Shown: positions 25,669 through 33,263, numbered from the stretch's first letter. The stretch: 64,000 nt of DNA from JAAYZB01 sp035379945 (GCA_035379945.1 DAOSWG010000004.1:33012-97011), one strand, 5' to 3'. Numbers and translations are program-made. Notes: generated by a model not told the origin, from the letters alone.

Positions 25669-26238
25669 CTAAAATATGGATATTAGATACTCGATGAAAA
25701 TCTTAAGCCCGATACCAATCAAGATAACTCCGCCAACATATTCGGCTTTATTTTCCAAAAAGGGCGCAATTCTTTTCCCGAGACGTAGGGCAATCATCGA
25801 CAAAAGGAAAGTGATCCCGCCGATAATGGCTACGTATTCCAACATCGGCGACAGCTGCGTTTCCACCAAAAGCAAGCCGACAGCCAGTGCATCGATACTG
25901 GTGGCGACAGCCTGAATAAGCATGCGCTTTAACGATATATGCCTTTCCCGGCAATCACAGGAAATATGTTTTTTTCCTTCCGTGATCATTTTTATTCCTA
26001 ATATAGACAATATTATCAATGCAAGCCAAGGAATAATCCTCGATAAGAATCCAGCAAAGAAAGACGCGGCAAAATATCCGACAAGCGGCATAAACGCCTG
26101 AAAAGCACCAAACAAAAATGCCATCAGCAATGATTTCCTGATTTTCAGATCTGTTTCGCATAGGCCATTCGCCAATGACACGGCAGTGGCGTCCATCGCT
26201 AAACCGACCGCAAGCAACACTACTTCCAATATTCCCAT
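25669..26238 (-). CDS. mntP: Manganese efflux pump MntP
   Basis: A 189-residue protein with six hydrophobic helices, starting MGILEVVLLAVGLAMDATAVSLANG. The Asp in AMDAT and a second one in ATSIDALAVG are the conserved membrane acidic residues of the MntP (YebN) family, which exports Mn2+. Two adjacent ATGs (26241, 26238) follow GAGG; the second has the better spacing. It is controlled by its own yybP-ykoY riboswitch, which senses Mn2+, so the gene should be induced when manganese is high. Confidence 0.93.
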   Translation of the reverse strand: MGILEVVLLAVGLAMDATAVSLANGLCETDLKIRKSLLMAFLFGAFQAFMPLVGYFAASFFAGFLSRIIPWLALIILSILGIKMITEGKKHISCDCRERHISLKRMLIQAVATSIDALAVGLLLVETQLSPMLEYVAIIGGITFLLSMIALRLGKRIAPFLENKAEYVGGVILIGIGLKIFIEYLISIF

Positions 26239-26250
26239 CATGTACCTCAC

Positions 26251-26362
26251 AAAAAATAAAAGACTCATGCCAAAAAGCATAAGTCTCGTCATTTCAGGTT
26301 GAGCCTGGCTTGCGCCAGTGTGTAGGCCAACCGCCCTTACGGGCTGACTACTCCCCTATGTT
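26251..26362 (-). ncRNA. yybP-ykoY manganese riboswitch with terminator, upstream of mntP
   Basis: The minus-strand RNA starts ACAUAGGGGAGUAGUC, has a CCCGUAAGGG arm and a CUGGCGCAAGCCAG arm, then ACGAGACUUAUGC. The terminator hairpin at 26261-26286 (AGACTTATGC with GCATGAGTCT) is followed by TTTATTTTTT. As in the ATPase leader, CATA and TATG can pair to close the aptamer and disrupt the terminator. Confidence 0.9.
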
Positions 26363-26366
26363 TCAT

Positions 26367-26395
26367 ATTTTACCAAAATATATTACAAAAGCCAA
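26367..26395 (-). promoter_or_regulatory. Promoter of the mntP transcript
   Basis: TTGGCT and TAAAAT with a 17-base spacer on the minus strand, placing the transcript start at the beginning of the riboswitch aptamer. Confidence 0.7.
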
Positions 26396-26452
26396 TGTTT
26401 TTCAGTCAGTTTGCTTACATCAAGAATCGAAAGCTCTTAAAACTTCGATTAG

Positions 26453-26461
26453 TGATACAAT
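26453..26461 (+). promoter_or_regulatory. Extended -10 promoter of the sirtuin gene
   Basis: TGATACAAT on the plus strand, 28 bases before the TTG start. No clear -35 is present. Confidence 0.45.
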
Positions 26462-26488
26462 AAATAAGAAGAAAGAAGCTGATTTGAA

Positions 26489-27229
26489 TTGACAGATGAC
26501 AAGATAGATAAATTTCGTAATATAGTAAAAGAATCGAATTCAATCGTATTTTTCGGAGGCGCCGGCGTCTCTGTCCCGTCCGGAATTCCCGATTTTCGTT
26601 CCGCGAAGGGAATATATTCCGAACGTTTGAACGACACATACTCTCCGGAAGAAATGGTATCGCACGATTTTTTCACGAGGCATCCGGATCTGTTTTTCAA
26701 TTTCTATTTTTCCAAACTGGTATATTCCGACGCCTTGCCAAACAAAGTCCATCAGGTCTTGGCAAAATGGGAAAAGGAAGGAAAACTGAAAGCAATCGTC
26801 ACTCAAAATATCGACGGGTTGCATCAAATGGCCGGCAGCAAGAATGTCATGGAACTCCATGGCTCAGTGCATCGCAATTATTGCCAGTCCTGCCATCGCT
26901 TCTTCGCTTTGGAAGAACTTGACAAAACCGGCATTCCCAAATGCCCGTGCGGCGGTGTAATCAAGCCGGACGTGGTCTTGTATGGCGAAGCTCTCGACGA
27001 GGATGTTATCGAAAAGTCCGTCAAGGCGATCGCTATGGCCGATACATTGATCGTCGGTGGCACATCGCTGATGGTTTATCCGGCCGCCGGACTGATCAGG
27101 TATTTTCATGGAAAGCATCTGGTTGTCGTGAATCTAGGAGAACAATCCGGACATTTCCGCGATTCATACGATTACCTTCTGATCCAGGACGATATCGCCA
27201 AAGTATTCGCTGCGGTTGAGGAAAAATGA
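26489..27229 (+). CDS. cobB: NAD-dependent protein deacylase (Sir2 family)
   Basis: A 246-residue sirtuin. It has FFGGAGVSVPSGIPDFRS (NAD-binding GAGxS and GIPDFR), TQNIDGLHQMAG (the QNxD motif), the catalytic histidine in ELHGSVHRNYC, and four zinc cysteines (CQSC and CPCG). It removes acyl groups from lysines and consumes NAD+. The start is a TTG at 26489: an in-frame stop lies two codons upstream and no earlier start exists. It is transcribed divergently from mntP and ends in a hairpin terminator. Confidence 0.93.
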   Translation: MTDDKIDKFRNIVKESNSIVFFGGAGVSVPSGIPDFRSAKGIYSERLNDTYSPEEMVSHDFFTRHPDLFFNFYFSKLVYSDALPNKVHQVLAKWEKEGKLKAIVTQNIDGLHQMAGSKNVMELHGSVHRNYCQSCHRFFALEELDKTGIPKCPCGGVIKPDVVLYGEALDEDVIEKSVKAIAMADTLIVGGTSLMVYPAAGLIRYFHGKHLVVVNLGEQSGHFRDSYDYLLIQDDIAKVFAAVEEK

Positions 27230-27241
27230 TCAGGTATACAA

Positions 27242-27275
27242 AAAACATGCGGTTGTTGATGCCGCATGTTTTTAT
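27242..27275. terminator. Bidirectional terminator after the sirtuin gene
   Basis: AACATGCGG and CCGCATGTT form a hairpin with T-runs on both strands, between convergent genes. Confidence 0.85.
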
Positions 27276-27303
27276 ATGATTTTGTAAATATTATAAAATA
27301 ACG

Positions 27304-27735
27304 CTATTGTTGGAAAAACCAATCGACCATCATCACATAAGGCATTATCATCCCGACGGTAAAAAGAAATATGGATATGTATCTTTCGTTTAGCCCGATC
27401 TTCTTGGCTTTGTATTCCGTAATGGCAATCACAAAAGTAACTATCGACATCACGAAGAACGCAGCAGCCAGAATCATTGCCAGGTAGTGGTCATTTCCCA
27501 GCCAAAAGTAATGATTGCCGGAATCCACCCACGCTTTCAGGATTGCCGTGATATAGAAAACAATAGTCAGCGTCAGCAATATCCCGCTTACGCAACAAAG
27601 TCGGCCGGTTGCTGGCTTTTTTTCTTCCTTGATGGCGGACTTATCGTTGTCGTCAACGACGAATTTACCGCAACTCAAACAAATGTCGGCTCCCTCTTTA
27701 AGCTCGGCTCCGCAATATACACAGAATTTTGCCAT
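27304..27735 (-). CDS. Zinc-ribbon membrane protein
   Basis: A 143-residue protein. An N-terminal zinc ribbon (CVYCGAELKEGADICLSCG, two CxxC pairs) is followed by a charged linker and three hydrophobic helices (near residues 50-70, 80-105 and 120-138). Function is unknown. The neighbouring upstream gene has the same architecture, so they are probably paralogues. The ATG follows AAAGGAGATAAC. It may be a small membrane sensor or chaperone, but the sequence does not allow a better statement. Confidence 0.65.
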   Translation of the reverse strand: MAKFCVYCGAELKEGADICLSCGKFVVDDNDKSAIKEEKKPATGRLCCVSGILLTLTIVFYITAILKAWVDSGNHYFWLGNDHYLAMILAAAFFVMSIVTFVIAITEYKAKKIGLNERYISIFLFTVGMIMPYVMMVDWFFQQ

Positions 27736-27762
27736 GTTTCGTTATCTCCTTTTTGTTTTCAA

Positions 27763-28212
27763 TCAACGAGAGAAATAGTTCATTACGTATGCCGCGACCG
27801 ACATAAGCGATGAGGCAACCAGTATAAAAACGGCCAACATAATCGATTCCGGGTTTTTATTTCCTTTCTGTTCCAGACAACTTAATACCAAATTCCCCGC
27901 CGACAAAATAGTTGTTGATATGTATATTGCCAAAGCTGAAACAGCCAAAACATAATCCGGATAGAAATAATAATTGTTTTCATAGTGATTGCCTACGTAA
28001 TAAACGACTCCTAATGCCACAGACAGCCATAAGCATACCAGTCCGGAGACCATAGCAATTCCAAGAAGCATGGAGAACAATTTTGAAAGTCTTATTGAGG
28101 ATTTTCGAGTGGCTTTAGATTCCATAACGGGTTCCGGTAACATTGCCATCCCGCAATTCTGGCAAACGCCGGTTTCTTCTTTTATTTCTGCTCCACAATT
28201 CTTACAATACAT
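27763..28212 (-). CDS. Zinc-ribbon membrane protein (paralogue)
   Basis: A 149-residue protein starting MYCKNCGAEIKEETGVCQNCG, an N-terminal zinc ribbon of the double-zinc-ribbon/DUF-type found in many Gram-positive membrane proteins. A linker and three hydrophobic segments (near residues 42-70, 85-105 and 122-145) follow. Its gene is 27 bases upstream of the related 143-residue gene. The ATG follows AGGAGGCG. Function is unknown. Confidence 0.65.
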   Translation of the reverse strand: MYCKNCGAEIKEETGVCQNCGMAMLPEPVMESKATRKSSIRLSKLFSMLLGIAMVSGLVCLWLSVALGVVYYVGNHYENNYYFYPDYVLAVSALAIYISTTILSAGNLVLSCLEQKGNKNPESIMLAVFILVASSLMSVAAYVMNYFSR

Positions 28213-28315
28213 TTTGCGCCTCCTGAGTATAAAAATTGTTTTGTATCGTTTTATTTTTAAATCATTTAAAGAAGAAAATCAATACCTTTCTGTTTTTTCT
28301 TAAGAAAGCGTTGTT

Positions 28316-29110
28316 TCAATCATCTTCGTCCAAATGTCTTAAAAACTGTTCCTTGTGATTCAGAAATTGCCTAAGCATCTGGATATCCTTGATTTCATCG
28401 AAATTCGTCCGGACAAATTTGTTTTCTTCTATTTCATATATGAAGGCTTCCGGAATGGCGGCGATGATAGGGGAATGTGTCGCTATGATAAACTGGCAAC
28501 CTTTTTTGGTGGCTTGAATGATAAGTGCGGCAAGCGTCAGTTGATTTTGAAAAGACAGCGGGGTTTCCGGCTCGTCCAACAGATAGATTTGATTGTCTCT
28601 GATCCTGGACGCGAAAAAATCAAGATAGGCCTCTCCGTGCGACGAATGAGGCAAATCTCTGGAATACATGCGGTCAAGTTCGCCGATCGTTCGTTTGAAC
28701 GGAGATTCCGCCATCATTTTGGCATAAGGGGATCTGTTTTTGTATTCCTTGTCCACGCGTTCGAGTTCTGCGTTTGAATATGCGATTTCTTTTTGCATAT
28801 ATTCCATATAATTGATGAATTTAAGGCTTTCAAAAAAGAAACCTCTCGGTTTTCCGAGTTTCGGCATAATATCTACTGTCGAAGCATCGATAGCGTGCTT
28901 TTCTTCCGGGTTGTCCTGCCATTTGATTTCCACCAGACGCATTCTGGATTGGATCAATTTCAGAAGGCTTGACTTCCCGCTTCCGTTTTCTCCCACAAAA
29001 ACCGTAACCGGTCTTTCGACATCCAGAATGATTTCTTGTTTAAAAATCGTCAGATTGAACGGATATTCGGTTTCTTTTCCCGGTTTGATTCTGATTTGGT
29101 TTACTATCAT
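28316..29110 (-). CDS. AAA/ABC-type ATPase (AAA_21-like)
   Basis: A 264-residue single-domain ATPase. It has Walker A FVGENGSGKSS (residues about 38-48), an SHGE signature-like segment near 155, Walker B IYLLDEPETPLS, and the switch histidine in IIATHSPIIAAIPEA. This arrangement is typical of stand-alone ABC-like ATPases related to RecF/OLD-type proteins, which often act with another protein rather than as transporters. No membrane partner is adjacent. It overlaps no gene and ends about 24 bases after the GNAT start region of the same strand; the two may be cotranscribed. Confidence 0.8.
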   Translation of the reverse strand: MIVNQIRIKPGKETEYPFNLTIFKQEIILDVERPVTVFVGENGSGKSSLLKLIQSRMRLVEIKWQDNPEEKHAIDASTVDIMPKLGKPRGFFFESLKFINYMEYMQKEIAYSNAELERVDKEYKNRSPYAKMMAESPFKRTIGELDRMYSRDLPHSSHGEAYLDFFASRIRDNQIYLLDEPETPLSFQNQLTLAALIIQATKKGCQFIIATHSPIIAAIPEAFIYEIEENKFVRTNFDEIKDIQMLRQFLNHKEQFLRHLDEDD

Positions 29111-29133
29111 CGGAATCCTCTTTCCTATCGGCT

Positions 29134-30030
29134 TTACTTATTGGGACGCTCCCAGAACGTCGCTTCGGAATAAGGCTTGAACCCAAGGCGATAATAGAAT
29201 TCCTGACGCGAACCGACAAACGCCTTTAAAGCTCCCTGTAAGCCGCATTTTGCGACTGCGGCAAGCACCGCCGCTCTCCCCAAACCCATACGTCTGTATT
29301 CCGGATCGGTGGCGACCGGTTCCACCAATGCGTATTTGGATCCTTTTTTGTGCCATATGCCGCAATATGACACGAAATGACCGTTTGGCGCCACTACAGC
29401 AGTATTAAGTGTCAAATCCACGTCCGGACCCGATAGGCTTTTCAGCCTGCTCATGATTTCTTCGTGATCGTCTGAAACCGGACCGGGATGGTTGAATCCC
29501 CGGTAAAGCACGCGGTTGTATTCACAAAGATCAAATCGTTCATTGAGACTCGTTATCGAGAAACCGGGAGGCAAAACATAGTTTATGGAACTGTCGATAT
29601 CGATCACGGCGTTGTATTCTTTGCCCATGCCGGAAACAAATCCGATTTCCCTGGCAATCGCCTGTGCTTTAATGTCCTTGTCTGGGATCAAAATATGGAT
29701 CCCGTCTGGTCCTGGCATTTCGTTTGCTATGTGTTTCAGCACTTCTTCCTTCAAAAAAGAATATTCGGGATCAATGGCAAAATAGGCATCCCAGGCGGTG
29801 CTTTCATAAGATACAATGGCGACGATCTTTTTCTCATGCCGCCAAATAGCCATTTTGGTTAACCTGTCTACAGGAAGGAACGGCAACGAAAAAGCCCATT
29901 CCCATCTTCCCCAGGGGAAGTCAACCGTCGAAAGGTCTTTTTCGTTGATCCGGAATAAAAAATCACGGACTTCGCAGAATGTTTCTCCGAATGAAGAATC
30001 ATTCGGATATTGTTGAATTAAGATATCCAA
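29134..30030 (-). CDS. GNAT-family N-acetyltransferase
   Basis: A 298-residue protein whose C-terminal part contains the acetyl-CoA-binding pattern DPEYRRMGLGRAAVLAAVAKC (R/Q-x-x-G-x-G/A) after ALVEPVATDP. The N-terminal half looks like a second, degenerate GNAT domain, so it is likely a two-domain acetyltransferase. I place the start at the TTG at 30030 because AGAGG lies eight bases upstream; the longer frame begins with a stretch without family character. The substrate is unknown. Confidence 0.78.
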   Translation of the reverse strand: MDILIQQYPNDSSFGETFCEVRDFLFRINEKDLSTVDFPWGRWEWAFSLPFLPVDRLTKMAIWRHEKKIVAIVSYESTAWDAYFAIDPEYSFLKEEVLKHIANEMPGPDGIHILIPDKDIKAQAIAREIGFVSGMGKEYNAVIDIDSSINYVLPPGFSITSLNERFDLCEYNRVLYRGFNHPGPVSDDHEEIMSRLKSLSGPDVDLTLNTAVVAPNGHFVSYCGIWHKKGSKYALVEPVATDPEYRRMGLGRAAVLAAVAKCGLQGALKAFVGSRQEFYYRLGFKPYSEATFWERPNK

Positions 30031-30237
30031 TTTTTTCGCCTCTTTTCGTAAAGCAGTTTTATGATTCTTTTTCTTGTGACAAAAAATCTCTAAATAAGTC
30101 GTTTTATGCAACTCTTAAAATTATTACTTGTTCATGAATATCACCAAAATAATTATAGTATATGTCCCCGTTTAATAGTTTGAACCCCGGCTTTCGAGCA
30201 TTCTTGTCAGATGAAGCTATGTATTTATCGGAAAATA

Positions 30238-31287
30238 TTACAATAGTATTTTAAATGCTTTTTCCAAATTATCTTTGATCTCTGCCAACAATAACGGCAT
30301 CGAAACTGAGGTAGTTGCATGCATAAGCAAATGGTCGACTATCAAATCTGATATTTTTTCCATAGTTTGTGCGCAAGCATAAAAGTAAGGTATTGTGCTT
30401 AGATATGCTTTGTCGGCATATTCGTTTGCCAGCACGTCCATCATCTGACATACTTTATCGTAATTACCCTTAAAAGTGACCTGGTCTTTTTCGTCCAGCT
30501 TTTTGAGTCTGTTTGGTAATGTGGGAACGCTTCCCAGAAACATCAGCATATTCTCCAATATTTGATCGATATCTTCTTGGCTTAGTTCTTTATCCCAGCA
30601 TTTGATTTCATCAATCAGTTTTTCCATGCCTTTGATTCCGAGAAAATTGGTCGGCGGGTTCAGAAAAGCGCGAGCTTTTTTTGCCAAAGCAAGTTTTGAA
30701 ATGCTGTACTTGGAACGCGTTTCTCCCATTCTAATTTTGCATAAAGTGTTTTTCTTGCTTAGACCGGGAGAATAGCAATCTAAAGCTTCTTCAAGCGTCT
30801 TGAAAGATAGCCCTATTTGATTTTCTCTGGCGCCGTCATATACATAAACCGTCTTTTTATCCAAATCGTATCCGTTTGCTAGAACATAATGAAAGGGAAT
30901 ATGCTCTTTATGATATATTTTCTCGAAATAAGGGAGATAAAACATATCCATCGCCCCTAGGACAACCGGTTTGTCGTCGTCAATCTCCCGGATCACGGTC
31001 TTCAGCAAGGAATCAAACGATGTGTACGAGTAGTGTTTGTACTGGAATTCTACGATCGGTGCCAAATATTCATACATTTTTTTTGTCCTGCCATCACCGA
31101 ACATGATCATTCGTTTTATATCTTGACTGTTTGTATGAAGATAACAAAATGCGCCAAAAGACGCTAACAAAAAAAAGAAGCTTTCCGGCAATGCTTCGCC
31201 ACTTTTGGCAATATACAGATCTTCAATGCCGTTCCACATGCATTCATAGTCATGGACATGGTGTCTCAATGTGATTTTTTTTTCCAT
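30238..31287 (-). CDS. BtrH N-terminal-like protein (possible cysteine acyltransferase/peptidase fold)
   Basis: A 349-residue protein that begins with HHVHDYECMWNGIEDLY and continues with HIPFHYVLANGYDLDKKTVYVYDG. The Cys16 near the N-terminus, and a later His and Asp, match the layout of the butirosin BtrH N-terminal domain (a papain-like acyltransferase fold), with a DUF4872-like C-terminal half. Family members transfer acyl groups in antibiotic pathways, but many lone copies have unknown roles. No biosynthetic cluster surrounds it. It follows a GAGGTG site and is the last host gene before the tRNA-Phe repeat array. Confidence 0.6.
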   Translation of the reverse strand: MEKKITLRHHVHDYECMWNGIEDLYIAKSGEALPESFFFLLASFGAFCYLHTNSQDIKRMIMFGDGRTKKMYEYLAPIVEFQYKHYSYTSFDSLLKTVIREIDDDKPVVLGAMDMFYLPYFEKIYHKEHIPFHYVLANGYDLDKKTVYVYDGARENQIGLSFKTLEEALDCYSPGLSKKNTLCKIRMGETRSKYSISKLALAKKARAFLNPPTNFLGIKGMEKLIDEIKCWDKELSQEDIDQILENMLMFLGSVPTLPNRLKKLDEKDQVTFKGNYDKVCQMMDVLANEYADKAYLSTIPYFYACAQTMEKISDLIVDHLLMHATTSVSMPLLLAEIKDNLEKAFKILL

Positions 31288-31379
31288 TTCACACCTCTGT
31301 TATGCTTTCAAGAACATATTAACATATAGTAAAATGGTTTTTCTTATTTATTTATAAAAATGTCTTTATTTGCTTAATA

Positions 31380-31461
31380 AAAAAAGCCCTAAAAGGGCTT
31401 GTTTCAGGGCTTGATGGTGGTTCAGGACGGAATTGAACCGCCGACACATGGATTTTCAGTC
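31380..31461 (-). repeat. tRNA-Phe 3'-half repeat, copy C (outermost)
   Basis: An 82-bp copy of the tRNA-Phe 3' half (from the anticodon loop to CCA) plus its terminator hairpin. It lacks the 5' half, so it cannot make a tRNA. It differs from the intact gene in the T-stem (GGCGG with CCGTC). It is followed at 31462 by GTTTCATGCA, which also follows copy B. Confidence 0.9.
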
Positions 31462-31478
31462 GTTTCATGCATATAAAG

Positions 31479-32000
31479 TCAGATATTATTGTTCTTTTCT
31501 TTTAATGTTTTAATAAAACCATTAAGGCCGTAGAAAGCATTAAACAATATAATTTTTTTATAATATAGTCTAATTATCTTATTCCTTTTACCGCTTATTT
31601 TGGCAACATCAGTATATTTATAGGTTTTCTTAATGTTTATTCCGTTTGTTACTATGAAAACATCATCTGAATACTCAATTCTAGTTGCAAGCAAAAAAAC
31701 CATAACGCAGTCAAAAACTGAGCAAGATAATAGGAGAATTAATATCGAATTATAATCAACATTAAGTAGTTCGGAAATGGAATGATTCAGCGAAAACAAT
31801 AAAGTGATTGCTAATATGATTATGCTACCTAACATAAAAAATCTGAACATCTGTTTGTCACAGAACACTTTCATATGCTGTTCAGAATATTCGTTCATAT
31901 CTTTTTCTTTCTTATTGAAATAATCAACAAGTCTTGGGCTAATTGCTGAAACAATCAAAAAAGATAATATTGTGGATATTGTATACGCTGCAAAGTCCAT
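31479..32000 (-). CDS. Membrane protein with PH-like domain, cargo of mini-element 2
   Basis: A 173-residue AT-rich gene of unknown function. Three hydrophobic helices (about residues 5-23, 52-72 and 85-105) are followed by a beta-rich cytoplasmic segment starting near DDVFIVTNGINIKKTYKY that resembles bacterial PH-like domains. The ATG follows AAAGGAAT, and a TGATATAAT promoter lies at 32042-32050. The stop is only 18 bases from repeat copy C, so gene and element ends almost coincide. Small membrane proteins in such settings are sometimes defence effectors, but nothing here proves that. Confidence 0.7.
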   Translation of the reverse strand: MDFAAYTISTILSFLIVSAISPRLVDYFNKKEKDMNEYSEQHMKVFCDKQMFRFFMLGSIIILAITLLFSLNHSISELLNVDYNSILILLLSCSVFDCVMVFLLATRIEYSDDVFIVTNGINIKKTYKYTDVAKISGKRNKIIRLYYKKIILFNAFYGLNGFIKTLKEKNNNI

Positions 32001-32041
32001 AAATTATTCCTTTCCATAAATGAAGACACAAACGTAATTTG

Positions 32042-32070
32042 ATTATATCATAAAGAATACGTCAAGTAAA
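32042..32070 (-). promoter_or_regulatory. Promoter of the mini-element 2 cargo gene
   Basis: TTTACT, 17 bases, TATAAT on the minus strand, with TG one base before the -10 (TGATATAAT). The layout is nearly the same in element 1. Confidence 0.6.
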
Positions 32071-32107
32071 TTTGCTGTTAGATATCTCTATTTATAATTC
32101 AGAAACC

Positions 32108-32121
32108 TGTCCATATGTCGC
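32108..32121. other. End motif of mini-element 2
   Basis: TGTCCATATGTCGC, identical to the motif at 33195-33208 in element 1. Its complement resembles GGCGACACATGGA within the tRNA-Phe repeat, making an imperfect inverted repeat that could be a recombinase site. Confidence 0.5.
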
Positions 32122-32140
32122 TAAGCGAAAATATGCAAAT

Positions 32141-32222
32141 AAAAAAAGCCCTAAGGGGCTTGTTTCAGGGCTTGATGGTGGTTCAGGGCGGAATTGAACC
32201 GCCGACACATGGATTTTCAGTC
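32141..32222 (-). repeat. tRNA-Phe 3'-half repeat, copy B (middle)
   Basis: An 82-bp copy like C, with T-stem GGCGG paired to CCGCC (a compensated change relative to the intact gene) and a slightly altered terminator (CCCTAAGGGG). It separates mini-elements 1 and 2 and is followed by GTTTCATGCA at 32223. Confidence 0.9.
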
Positions 32223-32276
32223 GTTTCATGCAAATCAACAGAACCGCCATTAATAGTATCGATAACTTAATATACA

Positions 32277-32681
32277 TTATGATTTCATAAACCTATCTAT
32301 ATACCCGTTTATGTCATTCTCTTTATCGTCAATTAATCTATATAGTCTTTGTATTTCTGAATTATATTCAATATCGTTTAAATCTTTGCCAAATGAGTAA
32401 AGTATTTCATAATTTTCGTTCGTTAAGTATAGACTATATTCTCCTCTGTCTAATATACTATTTTGTATTGGGGAATAATAATATGTATTATAACTCTTCA
32501 TTTTTTGGTCCTTAATTAAAACAAAAAAGTTTTTTTCATATAAAGTTGCATATCCGTCTCCACAAGGTTTATTTGTTGTATTGTTTACCCGCGTGGACGA
32601 AAAAGTCCTTTTATGCCATTTTAACTTCTCTTCTTTTGTTTTTTGTATAAGCTTTTTGACAACATCAAGATCATAATTCAT
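32277..32681 (-). CDS. Hypothetical soluble protein, cargo of mini-element 1
   Basis: A 134-residue AT-rich gene. No signal peptide or membrane segment is visible. The centre (KNFFVLIKDQKMK ... YSLYLTNENYEILYSF) is beta-strand-like with many aromatic residues, and the C-terminus is a charged helix ending DINGYIDRFMKS. I do not recognise the family with certainty; similar small proteins are found in mobile elements of Bacillota. It is the second gene of a two-gene unit, starting one base after the stop of the 137-residue membrane-anchored partner, so the products probably act together. Confidence 0.65.
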   Translation of the reverse strand: MNYDLDVVKKLIQKTKEEKLKWHKRTFSSTRVNNTTNKPCGDGYATLYEKNFFVLIKDQKMKSYNTYYYSPIQNSILDRGEYSLYLTNENYEILYSFGKDLNDIEYNSEIQRLYRLIDDKENDINGYIDRFMKS

Positions 32682-32682
32682 T

Positions 32683-33096
32683 TTAGTTCTCCTTTTCCTT
32701 GAGGCTTTTTGGGTTTTTCATATATCCAATCAATCTATTTAGCATAGATAAAATATCACCATAATCCTTTTCCTTTAAAGCCTTAATCATATTCGTTATT
32801 TCTTCATTCATTTTATCAATAAACATGCAATCATATACGCTTAGGATAGTCAATTGCTCTGTTAATTCTGAACTTAATTTCTCTACCGGGTAATTATCTT
32901 GATCAAGTGATTTTTGAATAGAAACTAATTTGATTAAACTATCTTTGTAAAGATAGTCAAACTGAACATCATGTTTCATATCATCTAATGAATCTTTTAA
33001 AGATTTCGTCTTTTTGTTTATAATATATGCATAACCAAGACCACCAGCGCTAACAATAGTACCTATAATAGTTGTAGCATCAATTAACCATCCCAT
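32683..33096 (-). CDS. Hypothetical membrane-anchored helical protein, cargo of mini-element 1
   Basis: A 137-residue AT-rich gene. The N-terminus (about residues 4-26) is one hydrophobic helix, followed by a mostly alpha-helical, coiled-coil-like charged domain. It has no recognisable enzyme motif. The ATG follows AGGAG with six-base spacing, and the promoter at 33131-33159 is private to the element. It is translationally tight with the 134-residue soluble gene. A membrane-anchored plus soluble pair is a common layout for toxin-antitoxin or abortive-infection systems, but this is only a suggestion. Confidence 0.65.
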   Translation of the reverse strand: MGWLIDATTIIGTIVSAGGLGYAYIINKKTKSLKDSLDDMKHDVQFDYLYKDSLIKLVSIQKSLDQDNYPVEKLSSELTEQLTILSVYDCMFIDKMNEEITNMIKALKEKDYGDILSMLNRLIGYMKNPKSLKEKEN

Positions 33097-33130
33097 TTTA
33101 TACTCCTAATCGTGACTTAACGTTTCATGT

Positions 33131-33159
33131 ATTATATCACAGATTTATTAGCAATTAAA
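33131..33159 (-). promoter_or_regulatory. Promoter of the mini-element 1 cargo genes
   Basis: TTTAAT, 17 bases, TATAAT on the minus strand with an extended TG (TGATATAAT). This is the same design as the promoter of element 2. Confidence 0.6.
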
Positions 33160-33194
33160 TATACATTGCTGTTTTTTTATGAGTGACTTTTGTT

Positions 33195-33208
33195 TGTCCA
33201 TATGTCGC
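33195..33208. other. End motif of mini-element 1
   Basis: TGTCCATATGTCGC, identical to the motif at 32108-32121. Its complement matches 12 of 14 positions of a stretch of the tRNA-Phe repeat about 93 bases away in inverted orientation. Confidence 0.5.
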
Positions 33209-33241
33209 CATAGCATTATGTAATTCATACAAAATAGCAAC

Positions 33242-33263
33242 AAAAAAGCCCTAAAAGGGCTTG
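33242..33263 (-). terminator. Terminator of the tRNA cluster
   Basis: AAGCCCT and AGGGCTT form a hairpin followed by TTTTTT on the minus strand, just past tRNA-Phe. Copies are included in repeats B and C. Confidence 0.85.

Larger units (their letters stand above)
31462..32222 (-). mobile_element. tRNA-Phe-bounded mini-element 2 (761 bp)
   Basis: The unit between copies C and B: 761 bp measured from core end to core end. It holds one gene (31479-32000), a promoter, and end motifs shared with element 1 (GTTTCATGCA at one end, TGTCCATATGTCGC at 32108-32121 at the other). No recombinase is present. It is AT-rich compared with the flanks. It is interpreted as a non-autonomous element integrated at tRNA-Phe. 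Confidence 0.75.

Noticed and set aside
32092..32277. A 61-codon reading frame spanning repeat copy B.
   Set aside because: It consists mostly of translated tRNA repeat and has no ribosome binding site.
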